Below are positions 30,501 through 44,034 of a stretch of DNA of 64,000 nucleotides, piece by piece; the stretch's first letter is position 1; each line of letters starts with the position of its first letter. The notes below the pieces were generated by a model. The model worked only from the letters and a program-made list of their open reading frames with translations. It had not been told where the DNA came from and did not search any database. Location of the stretch: positions 52,828,592 to 52,892,591 of the forward strand of contig OY743182.1 of assembly GCA_963555705.1 (NCBI GenBank), read 5' to 3'. Source of the stretch: Ligustrum vulgare (taxonomy: Eukaryota; Streptophyta; Magnoliopsida; Lamiales; Oleaceae). The position numbers and the translations under genes were made by a program.

Positions 30501-33312
30501 GCCTTGTGATTTAACTTTGGGATTATGATTTGTGGCATATATTTTATAAGTATGACGAATGAGTGATCATTTGAGCCAATTAATGTATTGAAGAAAGTGA
30601 TATTTTGATGTTGGAACCTATGATTTGAAATTGTTATGTTGAGGAATTATGAATTGATTTCTGGGATATTTTTGATTGAATTGAAGTTTGTTGGAATTGT
30701 TGTCGATATATAAATCGTTGTGGTCAGATATGGAGTGTAACTATAGGTTGTTATTGTTGGTTATGAAGTATACCTACAAGTTGGATAAGTCCAAATTACA
30801 AGGGAGACTCTACCTAGAATTTTATCATTTTGAGTTAAGAGCATTGTATGGTAACAACTCACTAAGGGAATTGAGGTTAGACTTGCAAGTTCATTTACAC
30901 CGCAAGCAAGCAAGTTCATATAATTTAATATCCATTTCGAGTTTCAACCCAACTTTCAAAAGTATTCATTTTAGTCCCTCAACTTCCAAAATTTACATTT
31001 TAGTCCCTCAACTTTCAAAGTATTCATTTTAGTTCCTCAACTTTCAAATCATCAATTTCAGTCCCCAAATTGTAATTTATCATTTTTAAACTATAAATTT
31101 CAAGAGACTAATTTCACTTATTTTCTAATTGGGTAGACAAAGCGTACGGAGAATTAAAGAATTGAAGTCGTTTCCCGCTCAACTTTGCACTCGTCAAGTT
31201 TAAGGTAGACTCGTCCCTATTAATTGATTTAAATTATGATTGCATGTGAATGTGTATGTTATGTGACTTATGTGAAAGTCATTTTTATGAAAAGAGACGA
31301 GAATGTATTTCTTCGGAAATATTTATGTTGAAATGAGAATATATTTCTTATGAAATATTTATGTTGTTATGCTTGTCATAATTTATGTGCTTTTATACAC
31401 GAGAAAGAAAGAAGATAATATCTTGCAAGATAAATGATGATGTTATGCATAACTTATGTGCTTTATGTGCACGAGAAGAAAGAGCAACCCACACCCTATG
31501 ATTTTAAAGAGCCTATGATTTTTCAAAGAGAAGCCATGTGCTTTAATGCACGAGAAGAGAAACCCACACCCTATGATTTTAAAGAGCCAATGATTTTCAA
31601 AGAGAAGCTATGTGCTTTAATGCATGAGAAGAGCAACCCACACCCTATGATTTCTAAAGAGTCTGCATTTACGTGTTCAATTATATTGTAGATTAATTAA
31701 TTGGCGATGAGTCTACTGAGTATTTCTATGAAATGTTCATGTCTATTTTAACAATATTTGCAGATTTCAGAGAGGGTGGCAAGTGATGGATGATTGTGGA
31801 AATAGTTGTTAAATGGTTGAAAACCTTATTTTAATGACCCGTATTTCCAAACATTGGATAATTTTGAGAATTTCAATTATTTGAGAAATTATGATATTGT
31901 CAATTGTGTTACAATATTAATGACTCGATTTATTATTTCGAATTGTTTCATAAAGGTTTTAAATTTTATCGACCATTACAGTTTATTTAATGTTGCCAAA
32001 AATGAATTTCAGTTATTTCTTTCGCAAAAATATTATTTTAAAATTTAGATCAGACGATGACGTGGTGAAGAACCCGGGGCGCTACAGCTTGGTATCAGAT
32101 CCATTATGCGTTTCTGTAGACTGACAAATTTTCAAAAAGAAATTTCAAGAAACAATTTTCATTATTTAATTATTATTGATGAAGATTGCCACTGCCATCA
32201 TTCGTTCCACCAACTCCGAGGTAAAGAAATTTATGATGTTTAACGTTATTTCAGTATTTTGGATACTTATTTTAATGATTTATGAGAAAGAATGAAGAGA
32301 AAGAGATTATATCCGAATAAGAAAGAAAGAAAGAAAGAAAGAGAGAAAGAAAGAAAGAAAAGAAAAGAAAAGAAAGAGAACGAGTGTTGAGCATAATGGG
32401 AATAATATGATTTAAGAATGATTTTATAATAATTTTTGTCTTCGAACTTAGAAATGATGAACCCTAGCTGGACTTTGCATAATTGATTTTAGACATGTCA
32501 CTATTTACGAGGAGTCAACAGAAAGGATTAGACAATATTTTCGAAATATATATCGTTTGGACCAACACCTCATGTAGGGATATATGACCACACTATTGAC
32601 TACTGTGCCGCACGTCATGAGGCCATGGCTAGTGATTTTAGAGCAATTGTTGCTAAAGTTCATTAGTCACTTATTGTCAACATTTTCAGTAAATCAACGA
32701 GAAATAGCAAGTCAGTTTTATGAGATTGTGATGAGATGATGAAAGTATAAGTAATATGATTCTATTGAGACTTTTATGAGAAGAATTATGAAATTAGAGA
32801 TTTAAAGATTGGTTCTTAATTATTGGGAATTAAGGACTCGATATTGTGTTTGAGTAAGTAAATTTCTTCCTCTATTTCGAGAGAGATTTATAATATAGTT
32901 TGGCCTTGTGATTTAACTTTGGGATTATGATTTGTGGCATATATTTTATAAGTATGACGAATGAGTGATCATTTGAGCCAATTAATGTATTGAAGAAAGT
33001 GATATTTTGATGTTGGAACCTATGATTTGAAATTGTTATGTTGAGGAATTATGAATTGATTTCTGGGATATTTTTGATTGAATTGAAGTTTGTTGGAATT
33101 GTTGTCGATATATAAATCGTTGTGGTCAGATATGGAGTGTAACTATAGGTTGTTATTGTTGGTTATGAAGTATACCTACAAGTTGGATAAGTCCAAATTA
33201 CAAGGGAGACTCTACCTAGAATTTTATCATTTTGAGTTAAGAGCATTGTATGGTAACAACTCACTAAGGGAATTGAGGTTAGACTTGCAAGTTCATTTAC
33301 ACCGCAAGCAAG

Positions 33313-35489
33313 ATTTAGTAAATGATAAAAAGGGATAATGACTCTTGAGATATTTTTGGCTTCTTCGAAGTATAATCATTTTTGTAATGGATATAGTTAC
33401 ATTGAAATGCTCTCCTTGTTTCACAATTTCAAGAACAAGATGATGTATACAACTACTTGGATATCAAGGTATATACGAAGTTATGTGATGACTTGATCCA
33501 TACATTGGGAAATGTCAAGTTATATTTTGAAAGATGAGTGAAGACAAATATTATGGCATTATTGGGAAGAATCTTAATTATTCTTGGGAACAAATTGATT
33601 ATTAAATGATCACCTATATTGGAGAATATTATAAATTATGATGGTATGCAATAATACTATTGATTTATTTTGGAAGTTGATTGGTAGATGATGTGTTAAA
33701 AATTTGGTTATTTACATGGAATATGATTATTTGGAAAAGTCAGTTATCATGAATGAGAGTATTGGAAGTATTTTATAGTGAGATGCCCTTAAAGGAGTAG
33801 AGATTTATTATAGTGAGAAATTGGGGACATGTGATTGAATGTTTGGAATTATGTGAAATAATGATGATTGACATAAGGTCATTTGAATATAAAAGGTACA
33901 ATAGATGATTGTAAGGAATAATGCGATTGCTCTTATGGTGAGAACTGAAGGTGACGATATATTGAGATTATGAAATAAGTTGACTTTTCATGAATAAGTT
34001 ATGCTATATTTGGTTCTAAGTGGAATTCGAAGAAAGATAAATCTCAGTCATGGAAATAAATTAGGGTTTCCTTGTAATTTGAATGATTCACTGATGTGCG
34101 TTAAGTTTTCATTTATGATACTAGAAGATCATGAGAGAAATTGTTGGATGAAATTGATGAAAGAAATTTTACCAGGTCCTAAATTTGTTCAAGTATTGCA
34201 GAAGTAATGCATTTGATCGGAGGAAACTTTATGATAAGATCATACATTGAAATTTTGGAAATTGTTACTAATGGTATCTTGGTTCGAAAATAAGAAATGA
34301 AATTTTATGTAGTTGTCTTTGTGGATAGAATTTGTGGAAAATGGGGATAAGACTTCACAATGATGACTTATTATGGAGTAGTGTGTAGAAAGAGTGACAT
34401 ATGACAGAATCCAAGATTTGTTTAATTTGAGAGATTGATATATAATCTTATGAGCAGATTGATGTATAAGGTTCACGTGATAGATATGATGGTTATTATA
34501 TTGTAATCTTAGAGAGATTGATATGATTATTTGAGGTCATATGATACGATGATAAGTGACATGTTACATGATTACTACAAGATATGGTGACTAGACGGTT
34601 AATAGATGTTATGGTTATCCTGTGAAGAATTGTGTGAATATATTGAGTCAATTGATCTCATTTTGATGGTTTATTGCATTATGGTGAAATATTACATACG
34701 ATTGAGAATTTTCATTTTGAGTCATAATATATGGGTTTATTTAAAGTTTTAGTGATACAGTTTCGATTACTTATTATCGGTTCTACTTTTGATGTGAGTA
34801 AAGTATTTTGTTACAATAATGGAAAACATGAGATGATCAATTGTGTGACTTTTACTTATAATGAGATTGTATCTTTGGGTTAAGTAAACTTTATGAGGAA
34901 TCCTATATGATTCATAGAAGTCTTATTTATTGGCGCTAGACTTAATCGGAGTATTGTTCAAAGCGTGACATAAATTGAAGTTGGAAAATAGGATAGTTGA
35001 ATCTTGAACTTCAGATTAGGAAATTAGTGAGATTTCTTAAGTTTGAGAATATCATATATGATCCTTATGATGCTACTTTAAGTTAGTACCTTAGTCCTCA
35101 GCTAGAATGAGTATGTGATATCAAGTACTTGATGCATGATTTAAAAGCATGGACTAAAGGATTTAAGTTTGAATTTCTTCAATTTTAAAAATGGAATTTC
35201 AGTCAAGTTTAGAAATGATTACGTTTGTAAATCTTTTCAGAAAGATTCTGCCAAGTTTGGGTTTTGTACTCAATATTTTGGGATTGATACCGCGTTCCTA
35301 TATTTTGGATCATAAGGTTTTATTCTTGATCAATCTTCTTAATTTATAGTTTAAGCATTGGAATGATTGATATTTATATCATGGGTTTGATATCAGTATA
35401 GATCCTTGAAAGGTTGGAAAGAGAAGGTCAATGAATGAGTTAATAAGTTGGATAAGGTCGGATGATTGATTGAGTTCTACACAATAGCT
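33313..35489 (+). other. decayed internal region of Tekay-like element
   Basis: About 2.2 kb between the tandem array and the integrase has no long frame. It is AT-rich with many TGA/TAA-creating transitions. Gag-pol is expected here, but no protease or RT motif was readable. Confidence 0.6.
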
Positions 35490-36470
35490 ATCAAGCGTCT
35501 TTTCGCATAGCTTCGTATGAGGCACATATATATGTTAGAGAGGTTGTCCGATTTCATGGATTGCTAGTGTCCATTTTTCAGATAGAGATCTGAGAATTTT
35601 CCTTTGAGATTTAGAAGAGTTTACATGTGGCAATGGGTACTAAATTAAATTTTAGTACTGCCTACCATCCCCAGACAGACGGACAATCTGAATGTACTAT
35701 TCAAACGCTGGAGGATATGCTTAGAGCTTGTGTGCTAGACTCGAGTGGTAGTTGGGAGATTCATCTAACATTGGTGGAATTTGCCTACAATAACAGTTTT
35801 TGGGCTACCGTTGATATGTCACCATACGAAGCACTGTATGGGTGAAGATGTCGATCGCCAATCTAGTGGGATGAAGTTGGCGAGAAGAAATTATTGGATT
35901 CAGAATTAATTGAGAAAACAGTATAGGCTACCGAGAAGATTAGATTACGGATTAAAGCTGCCCAAGACAGACAGAAAAGTTATGCCGATCAAAGAATAAA
36001 ACACTTAATGTTTGAGATTAGAGAGAAAGTGTTCATGAAAGTAGCTCCTATGAAGGGTACTTTTCGTTTCGGAAAGAAAGGGAAATTAAGGCCTCGTTCC
36101 ATTAGACCATTTGAAATACTAGAGACAGTGAGGAATGTGGCTTATCGTTTGGCTTTGCCACCAGAACTTGCAGCTGTTCACAATGTTTTTCATGTTTCCC
36201 TATTGAGAAAGTATGTTCATGATCCTAATCATGTGGGGGAATTATCAGTCTATTGCAATTCAAAAAGATTTGTTTTATGAAGAGGCACCTATGTGCATAG
36301 TAGAGAGAAAAATCCACGTCTTAAGAAACAAAGAGATCCCTTTAGTCAAAGTCCAGTGGGGTAGACACAATAATGATGAAGCTACTTGGGAAAAGGAAGA
36401 GGAGATCCTAGACAAGTATCCAAAAATAATAGATCAAATAAGTTTAATTTCGAGGACGAAATTATTTTAA
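35490..36470 (+). pseudogene. chromovirus integrase C-terminal half plus chromodomain
   Basis: Integrase inserts the cDNA, and the chromodomain targets chromatin. Visible pieces are [55 protein letters not shown], then stops, QRIKHLMFEIREKVFMKV, the GPY/F-like region FGKKGKLRPRSIRPFEIL, YRLALPPELAAVHNVFHV, and in another frame a chromodomain EAPMCIVERKIHVLRNKEIP, LVKVQWGRHNNDEATWE. The N-terminal zinc finger and the first catalytic Asp are not clear. At least one frameshift (about 36250) and several stops break it. The polypurine tract follows directly. Confidence 0.85.
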
Positions 36471-36481
36471 AGGGGTAAGGT

Positions 36482-38673
36482 TGTAGCGACTGAGAATTTT
36501 TACTCAATTTAATAATTATTTCAAGTTTCGAAAATCGTGCTGCTGCGATCTCACCCATTTTTAAGTTAACGTCACGACGCGTTCGTCTAGCCAAGTCAAG
36601 AATTTGTCAAGTCTATTCGATTTTAAATAAATTCATAAATTCAAAAATTGTATTATTTTATTTATTTATTTAAATTATTCTTTTCAAAATCATTTTAAAT
36701 TCCAAATTATGGCAAGCTCATTTTATCTGATTCATTTTCCGACCCAATTGAATTCTCGTATAAATTTTCCTAGAATTACGTGCATTGCTTGTCAAGACTT
36801 TCACACTACCAACCTCCACCTATCACATCAATCCCATACCTATAAAATTCTTATACAATACACCAACCCACTCCATTTCACACCACCAACCTTCTCTTTT
36901 TTTTTTTTTTTTCAGCAATCAACCTCTCCCACTCTCAGCAGCCACACCCTAGGTTCAGCCTTCTCACGGTAAGAAATTTTTAAGCCCTAGGTTCCGAACT
37001 CAGCCTCGGTTACTCCGATTTTACACCCAATCGCAATCCAAAATCTTTGAATCCCAACCTTAGGCTCGGCCACGCTACTCACCGCCTGCGATGGCGGCAT
37101 TCCGCCGGCTATCGCGCTGGGCGGAAGAGGGGCTCGCCGCCCTGCTCTCTCTCTGTTTGAGAGAGAGAGAGACGATATGTATGTATATATCACGCTATAA
37201 ATTTAGTTTGAAATTATATTTTAGTCCCCAACTTTTAATTATTTATTTTAGTCCCTTTTAGTTTAAAATGATTTATTCTAGCACCTGAAGTTTTAAATTA
37301 TTTTAAGACAGTCCCTACAGACTTAATTCACTTGATTTTTAAGCCCCAAGTTTGTAAAAGTATTTAAATCAGTCCTTTTGAGTTTTAAACTAATCATTTC
37401 AATCCTTTTAGTTTTTAAATGGTTTTAATCAGCCACTTCATTTTTAGAATCTATTATTTCAGCCCTATAATTTAATATCCATTTCGAGTTTCAACCCAAC
37501 TTTCAAAATTATTCATTTTAGTCCTTCAACTTTCAAAGTATTCATTTTAGTCCCTCAACTTCCAAAATTTACATTTTAGTCCCTCAACTTTCAAAGTATT
37601 CATTTTAGTCCCTCAACTTTCAAATCATCAATTTCAGTCCCCAAATTGTAATTTATCATTTTTAAACTATAAATTTCAAGAGACTAATTTAACTTATTTT
37701 CTAATTGGCTAGACGAAGCGTACGAAGAATTAAAGAATTGAAGTCGTTTCCTGCTCAACTTTGCACTCGTCAAGTTTAAGGTAGACTCGCCCCTATTAAT
37801 TGATTTAAATTATGATTGCATGTGAATGTGTATGTTATGTGACTTATTTGAAAGTCATTTTTATGAAAAGAGACGAGAATGTACTTCTTCGGAAATATTT
37901 ATGTTGAAATGAGAATATATTTCTTATGAAATATTTATATTGTTATGCTTGTCATAATTTATGTGCTTTTATGCATGAGAAAGAAAGAAGAGAATATCTT
38001 GCAAGATAAATGATGATGTTATGCATAACTTATGTGCCTTATGTGCACGAGAAGAAAGAGCAACCCACACCCTATGATTTTAAAGAGCCTATGATTTTTC
38101 AAAGAGAAGCCACGTGCTTTAATGCACGAGAAGAGCAACTCACACCCTATGATTTTAAAGAGTCTATGATTTTCAAAGAGAAGCCATGTTCTTTAATGCA
38201 CAAGACGAGCAACCCACACCCTATGATTTCTAAAGAGCCTGCATTTACGTGTTCAATTATATTGTAGATTAATTAATTGGCGATGAGTCTACTGAGTATT
38301 TCTATGAAATGCTCATGTCTATTTTAACAATATTTGCAGATTTTGGAGAGTGAGGCAAGTGATGGATGATTGTGACAATAGTTGTTAAATGGTTGAAAAT
38401 CTTATTTTAATGACCCATATTTCCAAACATTGGATAATTTTGAGAATTTCGATTATTTGAGAAATTATGATATTGTCAATTGTGTTACAATATTAATGCC
38501 TCGATTTATTATTTTGAATTGCTTCATAAAGGTTTTAAATTTTATCGACCGTTACAGTTTATTTAATGTTGCCAAAAATGAATTTCAGTTATTTCTTCCG
38601 CTAAAATATTATTTTAAAATTTAGATCAGACGATGACGTGGTGAACCGAGTATTTAAAACCCGGGGCGCTACA
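36482..38673 (+). repeat. 3' LTR of Tekay-like element (2192 bp)
   Basis: It matches the 5' LTR with scattered substitutions (for example TGTAGCGACTGAG against TGTAGCGATCGAG). It lacks about 490 bp of the CAT/ACC-rich part, deleted between AAGAA repeats. It has an additional copy of the AGTCCCTCAACTTTCAA motif near 37520. Confidence 0.85.
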
Positions 38674-38759
38674 GCCATACTTAAATTCAAGTTCATATTA
38701 ATAGTATTACACGTTTTTCATTATCTTAACCCGTAATTCCAGAACTCGAGGGATAAATT

Positions 38760-40260
38760 GAATTAGGCAAATTTAATTGCCGGAGCATATCTCGGATCCT
38801 TGAATCAAATTCTGCTGACATCAAAGCCTTGAATTCTCCCACTTCTTTATGTTGTAACTCCTCTTTCTCTTCTTTGTCACTAAGTCTTTTTTCTTCCATC
38901 TTCTCTAAATCTCGACGTCTTGTTTCTTCAACCTCCGCTAATTTCTTTCATAATTCATTTAGTTCTTCTTGACTTTATTGTGTCCTAAAATGCTGGGAGG
39001 AGTTCAGTATTTGTGTGGCAGCTTCAGAACTACCTAGCCCGTACACTTGAACTTTCCATGGGCAATTCGTGACATTTTTCCACACATCTACAGCGAAGAA
39101 ATGAGGATCTGATGTATCAAGACCATCGTACTTCTCCTGCACAATATTAATATATTTCTCCTGCCAAAATAAATTAAAATAAGTACATATAAGCAAATGT
39201 AATTAATTTATATTGTTAATCATAAATTAGTCTTACTTACATACACTTCTTTTGACTTTTCATCTATGAAAATTCCATCTGGCTTCCTATGTGTATGTTC
39301 AAAAAGTTGTAATGGAGTTGGTTTTTCTCCATTCTTCTTCGTCTGTTGGAGATATTGAAAAATGTCAATGATTAATGAATAATAATTTGAAATATATAAG
39401 ATTAAGATTAAACATACTACCAGTTGAGCCTCATGGACAAAAATATGACACTGAACCAGCTATATGTTTTCGTGCCTCACTAGATCTACGATTGGTCGCA
39501 TTAACCTTAGACATACATTTCCAACCTTCACATTTCCATTTTCTAATACAAGTAACCCAACTAGGCTTGGTCAACCAATCTGGACCGTAGTTCTTTCAGT
39601 CATCCATATTTTTGGATTTGCTATTCTCTTTTGTCTCTATCAGCAAGAACATTTCTCTAAGAGTCTTCCTTGCCATATGATTCCATATGACTTTTATTTC
39701 CCCATCTGAATGATCAGGCCATTGGAATCTATACTGAAGAATTAAAAATATAGAGCAAATAATATCTAGCTTACAACATCCTGACTTGACTTTCTATTAT
39801 AAAACAACAATTAGTTTGCTCATTTATAATGATATATAAATGACAAAATCCTACATAGTTTACCTAGAATATGGCCCACATGCCGTTCTTAACGTGCTCG
39901 GGCACGTGTTTCCATAAATAGTACGGTTCACCCAAAAAATCTCTAAGTGTTGCCCCGATCTATCTTGAGGGAAAGTGTTCTTTAAAGCTATATATAAAAT
40001 TAAAAGAACGACATTTAATTGGTATCATATTTAACTGAGCATTAACACAAATGAGGTGGGTAAGATAATTTAAAGAATTTACCTTTCACCGTTGATATTA
40101 ATTATTATACGTTTCGACGGGGAATTAGGGCGAGCCTTCCCTCGATTATGCCTCGTCTCCTCACCGTGGAATCATTCTCTCTATCAGATGAGTGCTCTTC
40201 CTCTTCTAAACCATCAAGGTCTGCAGAGTCCTCGCTGCTATTTAAACCATTTTTAGATTA
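38760..40260 (-). pseudogene. CACTA-associated transposase_24-type gene remnant
   Basis: Read on the minus strand from 40260 down, exon-like blocks appear. An acidic start DLDGLEEEEHSSDREND. WKHVPEHVKNGMWAIF (about 39985-39870). RFQWPDHSDGEIKVIWNHMA (about 39735), CIRKWKCEGWKC, NRRSSEARKHIAGSVSYF. FEHTHRKPDGIFIDEKSKE (about 39305). KYDGLDTSDPHFFAVDVW (about 39160), QVYGLGSSEAATQIL. Then a Glu/Lys-rich coiled segment (EETRRRDLEKMEEKRLSDKE). This order (WxxxPxxxKxxMW, RxxW, RKW, GS, THRKxDGxF, coiled coil) is that of the plant En/Spm-associated transposase_24 family. Introns separate the blocks; stops after KNMDD and elsewhere show decay. Confidence 0.75.
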
Positions 40261-41206
40261 GCTAGGTTCCATCACTTGTTTGTTCTCAATCACTTGTTTG
40301 TTCTCTACGTTGCCCTCTAGACCGACTACTGCATCCTCCAAATCAGCTACCACACCCTCGCGTCGGTTGGTATCTCATCCCTAAGCACTATTATCAGAAA
40401 CTGGTTTAGTTCAGAATTCAGATTAGTTTAGAGTGGGGGCAAACTAAGGAATTTAACATTTAGTTTTTTAATTGGTTTAGAATAAAACAAAATCTCTTTA
40501 AAATGAACAAAAGAATTGAAGAACTTTACATTTTAAGAAATATAAAAAATCTCTTTAAATTGAACAAAAGAATGGATAGTGATGAATCAAAAACAGGTTA
40601 AGGATATAATTCTTACTTCACACTAAAATTAGCATACTTAAATTCCACAGATGAAACATTATTAATTTTGAAGGAAAGAATCTGACCCTAATCAAGAATC
40701 ATGATCAACGAAATAAAATTGATTCTTGCAATTTGCAGAGATTGTGAACAAAATGTTGACTTGATTAAAGAATAAATCTCTTACCCATCACTTAGCAAAA
40801 AAATACCTTAATAAATAATTTTCACCAAAATGCGATCAAATACGAACAAAGTGCAAAAGTGATGCCTTAATATCAATTACATGGTCGGAAATTATACAAC
40901 AAAAACTTCAAAAATTTCACACTCCAAAAACTAGAACACCAAAACTTAGGGAGAATCCATTTTTCGGAAACAATTTTCACTGTTGTAGTACACGTTAAAG
41001 AAAATGGGCATCACAAAAAACAAGAAAAGAACAAGCAATCTGAAATATTAGCAACTACCATCATTCAAATTATACAAAGGAGTGATAAATCAGTTAAGAG
41101 CAAACGGGCATCAAAATGAGCAGAGAAATTTGACAATTATTGCAGCTTTTCTACAGTTACATTATATGCAGAAAAGCACACTTCCCACTTTCTTTGCTGG
41201 CAAGAT
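40261..41206. other. CACTA interior, no gene seen
   Basis: AT-rich sequence with a short direct repeat (CACTTGTTTGTTCTC twice near 40275). No readable coding motif. It ends in AAGAT, the target site of the copia element. Confidence 0.5.
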
Positions 41207-43314
41207 TATTAGCTCAAGAGTAAACTAACCAAGAGGGGGGTGAATTAGTTTATAAAACTTTTTCGATAAATAATATCAAACTTAAAAATCAATGGGTATA
41301 AGTATGAGTACTTAGTGTTGCGAGTAACTAAACTATCAATGTAGTGTGCTATATATGTGTAAACTTAATTGATAAAGCAAGTATAGCACTTAGATATAGT
41401 GTTGCACAATATAAATTGATAGAATAGAGTAAGTGCAATGTAAGTAAGTAAAAGGGATAAGAGAATGAAAACGCGATTTAAGGAGGTTCAATCAACCAAC
41501 GTGATCTACGTCCCCCGTTACCGAGCTCTCCGTCACGAGTAAGGCCAAATCCACTATATTGGTAACTTACAACAAGGAGTACCAAATCCTTAAGTGACTT
41601 ACAATAAGGAGCACTTATCCTTAGGTGACTTACAACAAGGAGCACTTACCCTTAACCAACAATCGAGATTTCACAAGACTCTCGAAACCACAAGATATAA
41701 TGAATTGAATTTACAATTGAAATAACTCTCTTGACAAATGATATACTCAAATTAAGTACCAAGAGAGTTAGACTAACATTTCAATAGATAGCAATGAATT
41801 AAGCTCGAGTGTTAGAGAAAAACTTTGATGCAAATGATAATGAAAAATTCAATGCAATCAAACGAAAATCTTCAAATAATCTCTTGTTAAAATATTGAAT
41901 CAAATTAAGTACCAAGAGATGCCACACTTGAATAATTAACAATAAGTTAAGCTCAAAGTGTTTAGGCAATGAAATTTTGATGAATCAAATGATAATGAAA
42001 AATGTAGCACAAATAATCAAAGTTCCTTAATTGGAATTTCTCTCTTTTAAAAGATTAAAACAAGTTTAGAACAAAGAGAGACTTACACTTCAATTCCAAT
42101 ATAGTGTGAGATGTTGAAGAAGTTTAAACAATATAAAACCAAGAATCTTCACAAAACTTTCTTCCAAAAACTTTGATGAATTTGATAAAACAAACTTTAG
42201 ATCAATCAAAGTTTTATAATAATAATCAGTGTTCGAAAAAGCGCCAAAAACGCGTGCTTACGCGCGCATTATGTGCGATGCCCGCGTGACGTTTTGGCCG
42301 GAAGCGCGAAAAACGCGTTTTTGAAAATTTTGTTCTAAAAAGCGCGCGCGAAGCGCGCTCAGTTCGCGCTTAAGCGTGCACTGTGCGCGCTTCGGCCATT
42401 TTTTTTTCCCTTTTTTTTTTTACTTGTTCAAGTATGGGTAAAATTTAAATCAAATATTTAGGAATTGAAAAACGCTTTTTAACGCTTACTCCCGCTTAAG
42501 CTTCAACAGCTTGACTCTTGGGCTCCACGCTTTGTCACGCTTCACGCTTTTTAGAACACTGATAATAATAGATGAATATAAATAAAGTAAGAACAATGAA
42601 TTTTCACAAGAAAGTTTCTATAAAATCTTTTCTATATTGTTGAAAATGAATGTAAATGAGATGACTATTTATAGATCAAGATATTCAAATTCAGCAACTT
42701 TCGGTTGACCATTTATGGAGTTTCGGTCGACCGAAACATACATATAGCCGTTACACATTTTAAACCGTTGAACTTTCGGTTGACCAATTTATGTTGACCG
42801 AAAGTTGACTTTCGATTCTAACTTGTTTTTCAAAGTGGTTTAACATAGTATAATCATGATTTAAGATCAAATAACATATTAAAAGCAATATTGACTTAGA
42901 TAAAAATATTTTATGCAAGTGATGAATTTTCAAGTAAGTTTCTTGATGCATAAAAATTATTTTCGAGCTCGTTGAATTTCATCGCTAAAAATTGAGAGGG
43001 TTATACCTTTACATAGGTTAAATCAACTCTTGAACTTGAACTCTAATCTTGTATGCTTGAATTCTTGATCTTCATGTCATGCTTTTCAACTTCAATTTTG
43101 ATCTTTGAATATCTTCAATTCTTTCATGATATTCTTTGCGTCTCATGTGCTTGATCACATAGTTTTGATTTATATCTTTGAGAGACGATTTGAACATAGA
43201 GTGCTTTGAATATTTATTATTACATGAAACAGTTGAAGCAAACTTGTTAATAACACAATATATTCTTGTTTGTTATGATCAAAACAATAAGGTTAAGTTC
43301 ACCATAGGTCAACA
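41207..43314 (-). repeat. left LTR (3' LTR) of minus-strand copia element
   Basis: The LTR is 2108 bp including the hAT MITE at 42227-42561. Compared with the right LTR it has also lost about 50 bp near 42810. It contains the 16-bp palindrome TTTCGGTCGACCGAAA at 42721-42736. Confidence 0.88.
42227..42561. mobile_element. 335-bp hAT-like MITE, very CpG-rich
   Basis: The ends CAGTGTTCGAAAAAGCG and, on the opposite strand, CAGTGTTCTAAAAAGCG are flanked by the 8-bp duplication ATAATAAT (42219-42226, 42562-42569). The other LTR shows the empty site near 46115. The inside is full of GCGCGC, ACGCGT and AAGCG words in both orientations, in sharp contrast to the AT-rich LTR. Confidence 0.88.
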
Positions 43315-44034
43315 ATCTCCCCCTTTTTGATTATGACAAACAAGATGATTTGTAATGATAATATAAGCAATTGAAGCATATAATCAAAGCATAGGGAAAT
43401 GAGAATAATTGATAAGTTTAATTTTAGCATATATTCCCCCTATCTTATACAAACCAATGAGGCATAATCTAGCATATAATATGATCCTTTTTATGCATAT
43501 AGATTATCCAAAGTCAAATTAAAACAAATCATCACCATATTTTCCCCCTTTTGGTATAAGCGAAAATGTGGCATCTATCCCTTAAGCATGAGCATAGGTG
43601 TGATAAGTCGATCGAAACTCTGCAGAAGTAAAAAAAAGGTAGTTGCAGTCACGTTCGGCTGACTAATGGTCGACAGAAACTCTGGTTTCGGTCGTACAGT
43701 TGTTCGACCGAAATATCTTTCGGTTGAACACTTGTTCGACCGAAAAGACACTTTCGGTTGGCCGAAATAGTTTTAGTCGACCGAAATCTGCAAATATTGA
43801 AATTTACACGTGATTTCGGTTAAATCATGTATGTACCATAAAATTATGCATAAAATACATATTAGCACCATATTTCATATTCATATTCATACTCATACAT
43901 CTTTTCAATGTAAGAAATTTTTATGAAGTGCAAGAGGTTTTAGATAAATATGTTGATTAACAGATATTTAAATCATTGATCATTCAAAGCCCAAGAGGTA
44001 TCAAAGAAATTTACCTCATCCTTAATAGTCACGA
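43315..44034. other. untranslated 3' part of minus-strand copia element
   Basis: No frame is seen. A cluster at 43650-43800 repeats half and whole forms of the TTTCGGTCGACCGAAA palindrome (such as TTCGACCGAAA and TTTCGGTTG), the same motif family as in the LTRs. Confidence 0.6.

Larger units (their letters stand above)
26113..33312 (+). repeat. three identical tandem copies of a 2402-bp unit
   Basis: Copies run 26113-28508, 28515-30910 and 30917-33312, separated by a 6-bp filler CAAGTT (28509-28514 and 30911-30916). Every row compared reads the same across copies. Each unit contains the last 1170 bp of the LTR, the primer site and about 1.2 kb of internal sequence. The filler with neighbours gives GCAAGTTCAT, which also occurs about 20 bp upstream (near 28483), suggesting a templated junction. 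Confidence 0.9.
24631..38673 (+). mobile_element. Tekay-like Ty3/gypsy retrotransposon with internal tandem triplication
   Basis: The element is flanked by a perfect GCCAT duplication (24626-24630 and 38674-38678). LTRs start TGTAGCGA and end GGGGCGCTACA. The primer site and polypurine tract AAAGGGGTAAGG are in place. Integrase and chromodomain remains near the 3' LTR place it with chromoviruses; the long LTRs suit Tekay. Gag, protease and RT are eroded beyond clear reading. About 4.8 kb of the 14-kb length is extra tandem copies. Confidence 0.85.

Noticed and set aside
26630..32048. Repeated 85-, 64- and 114-codon frames (MMMLCITYV, MDNFENFNYL, MLELLSIYKS)
   Set aside because: They recur only because of the 2402-bp tandem unit and lie in LTR or decayed internal sequence; no family signature.
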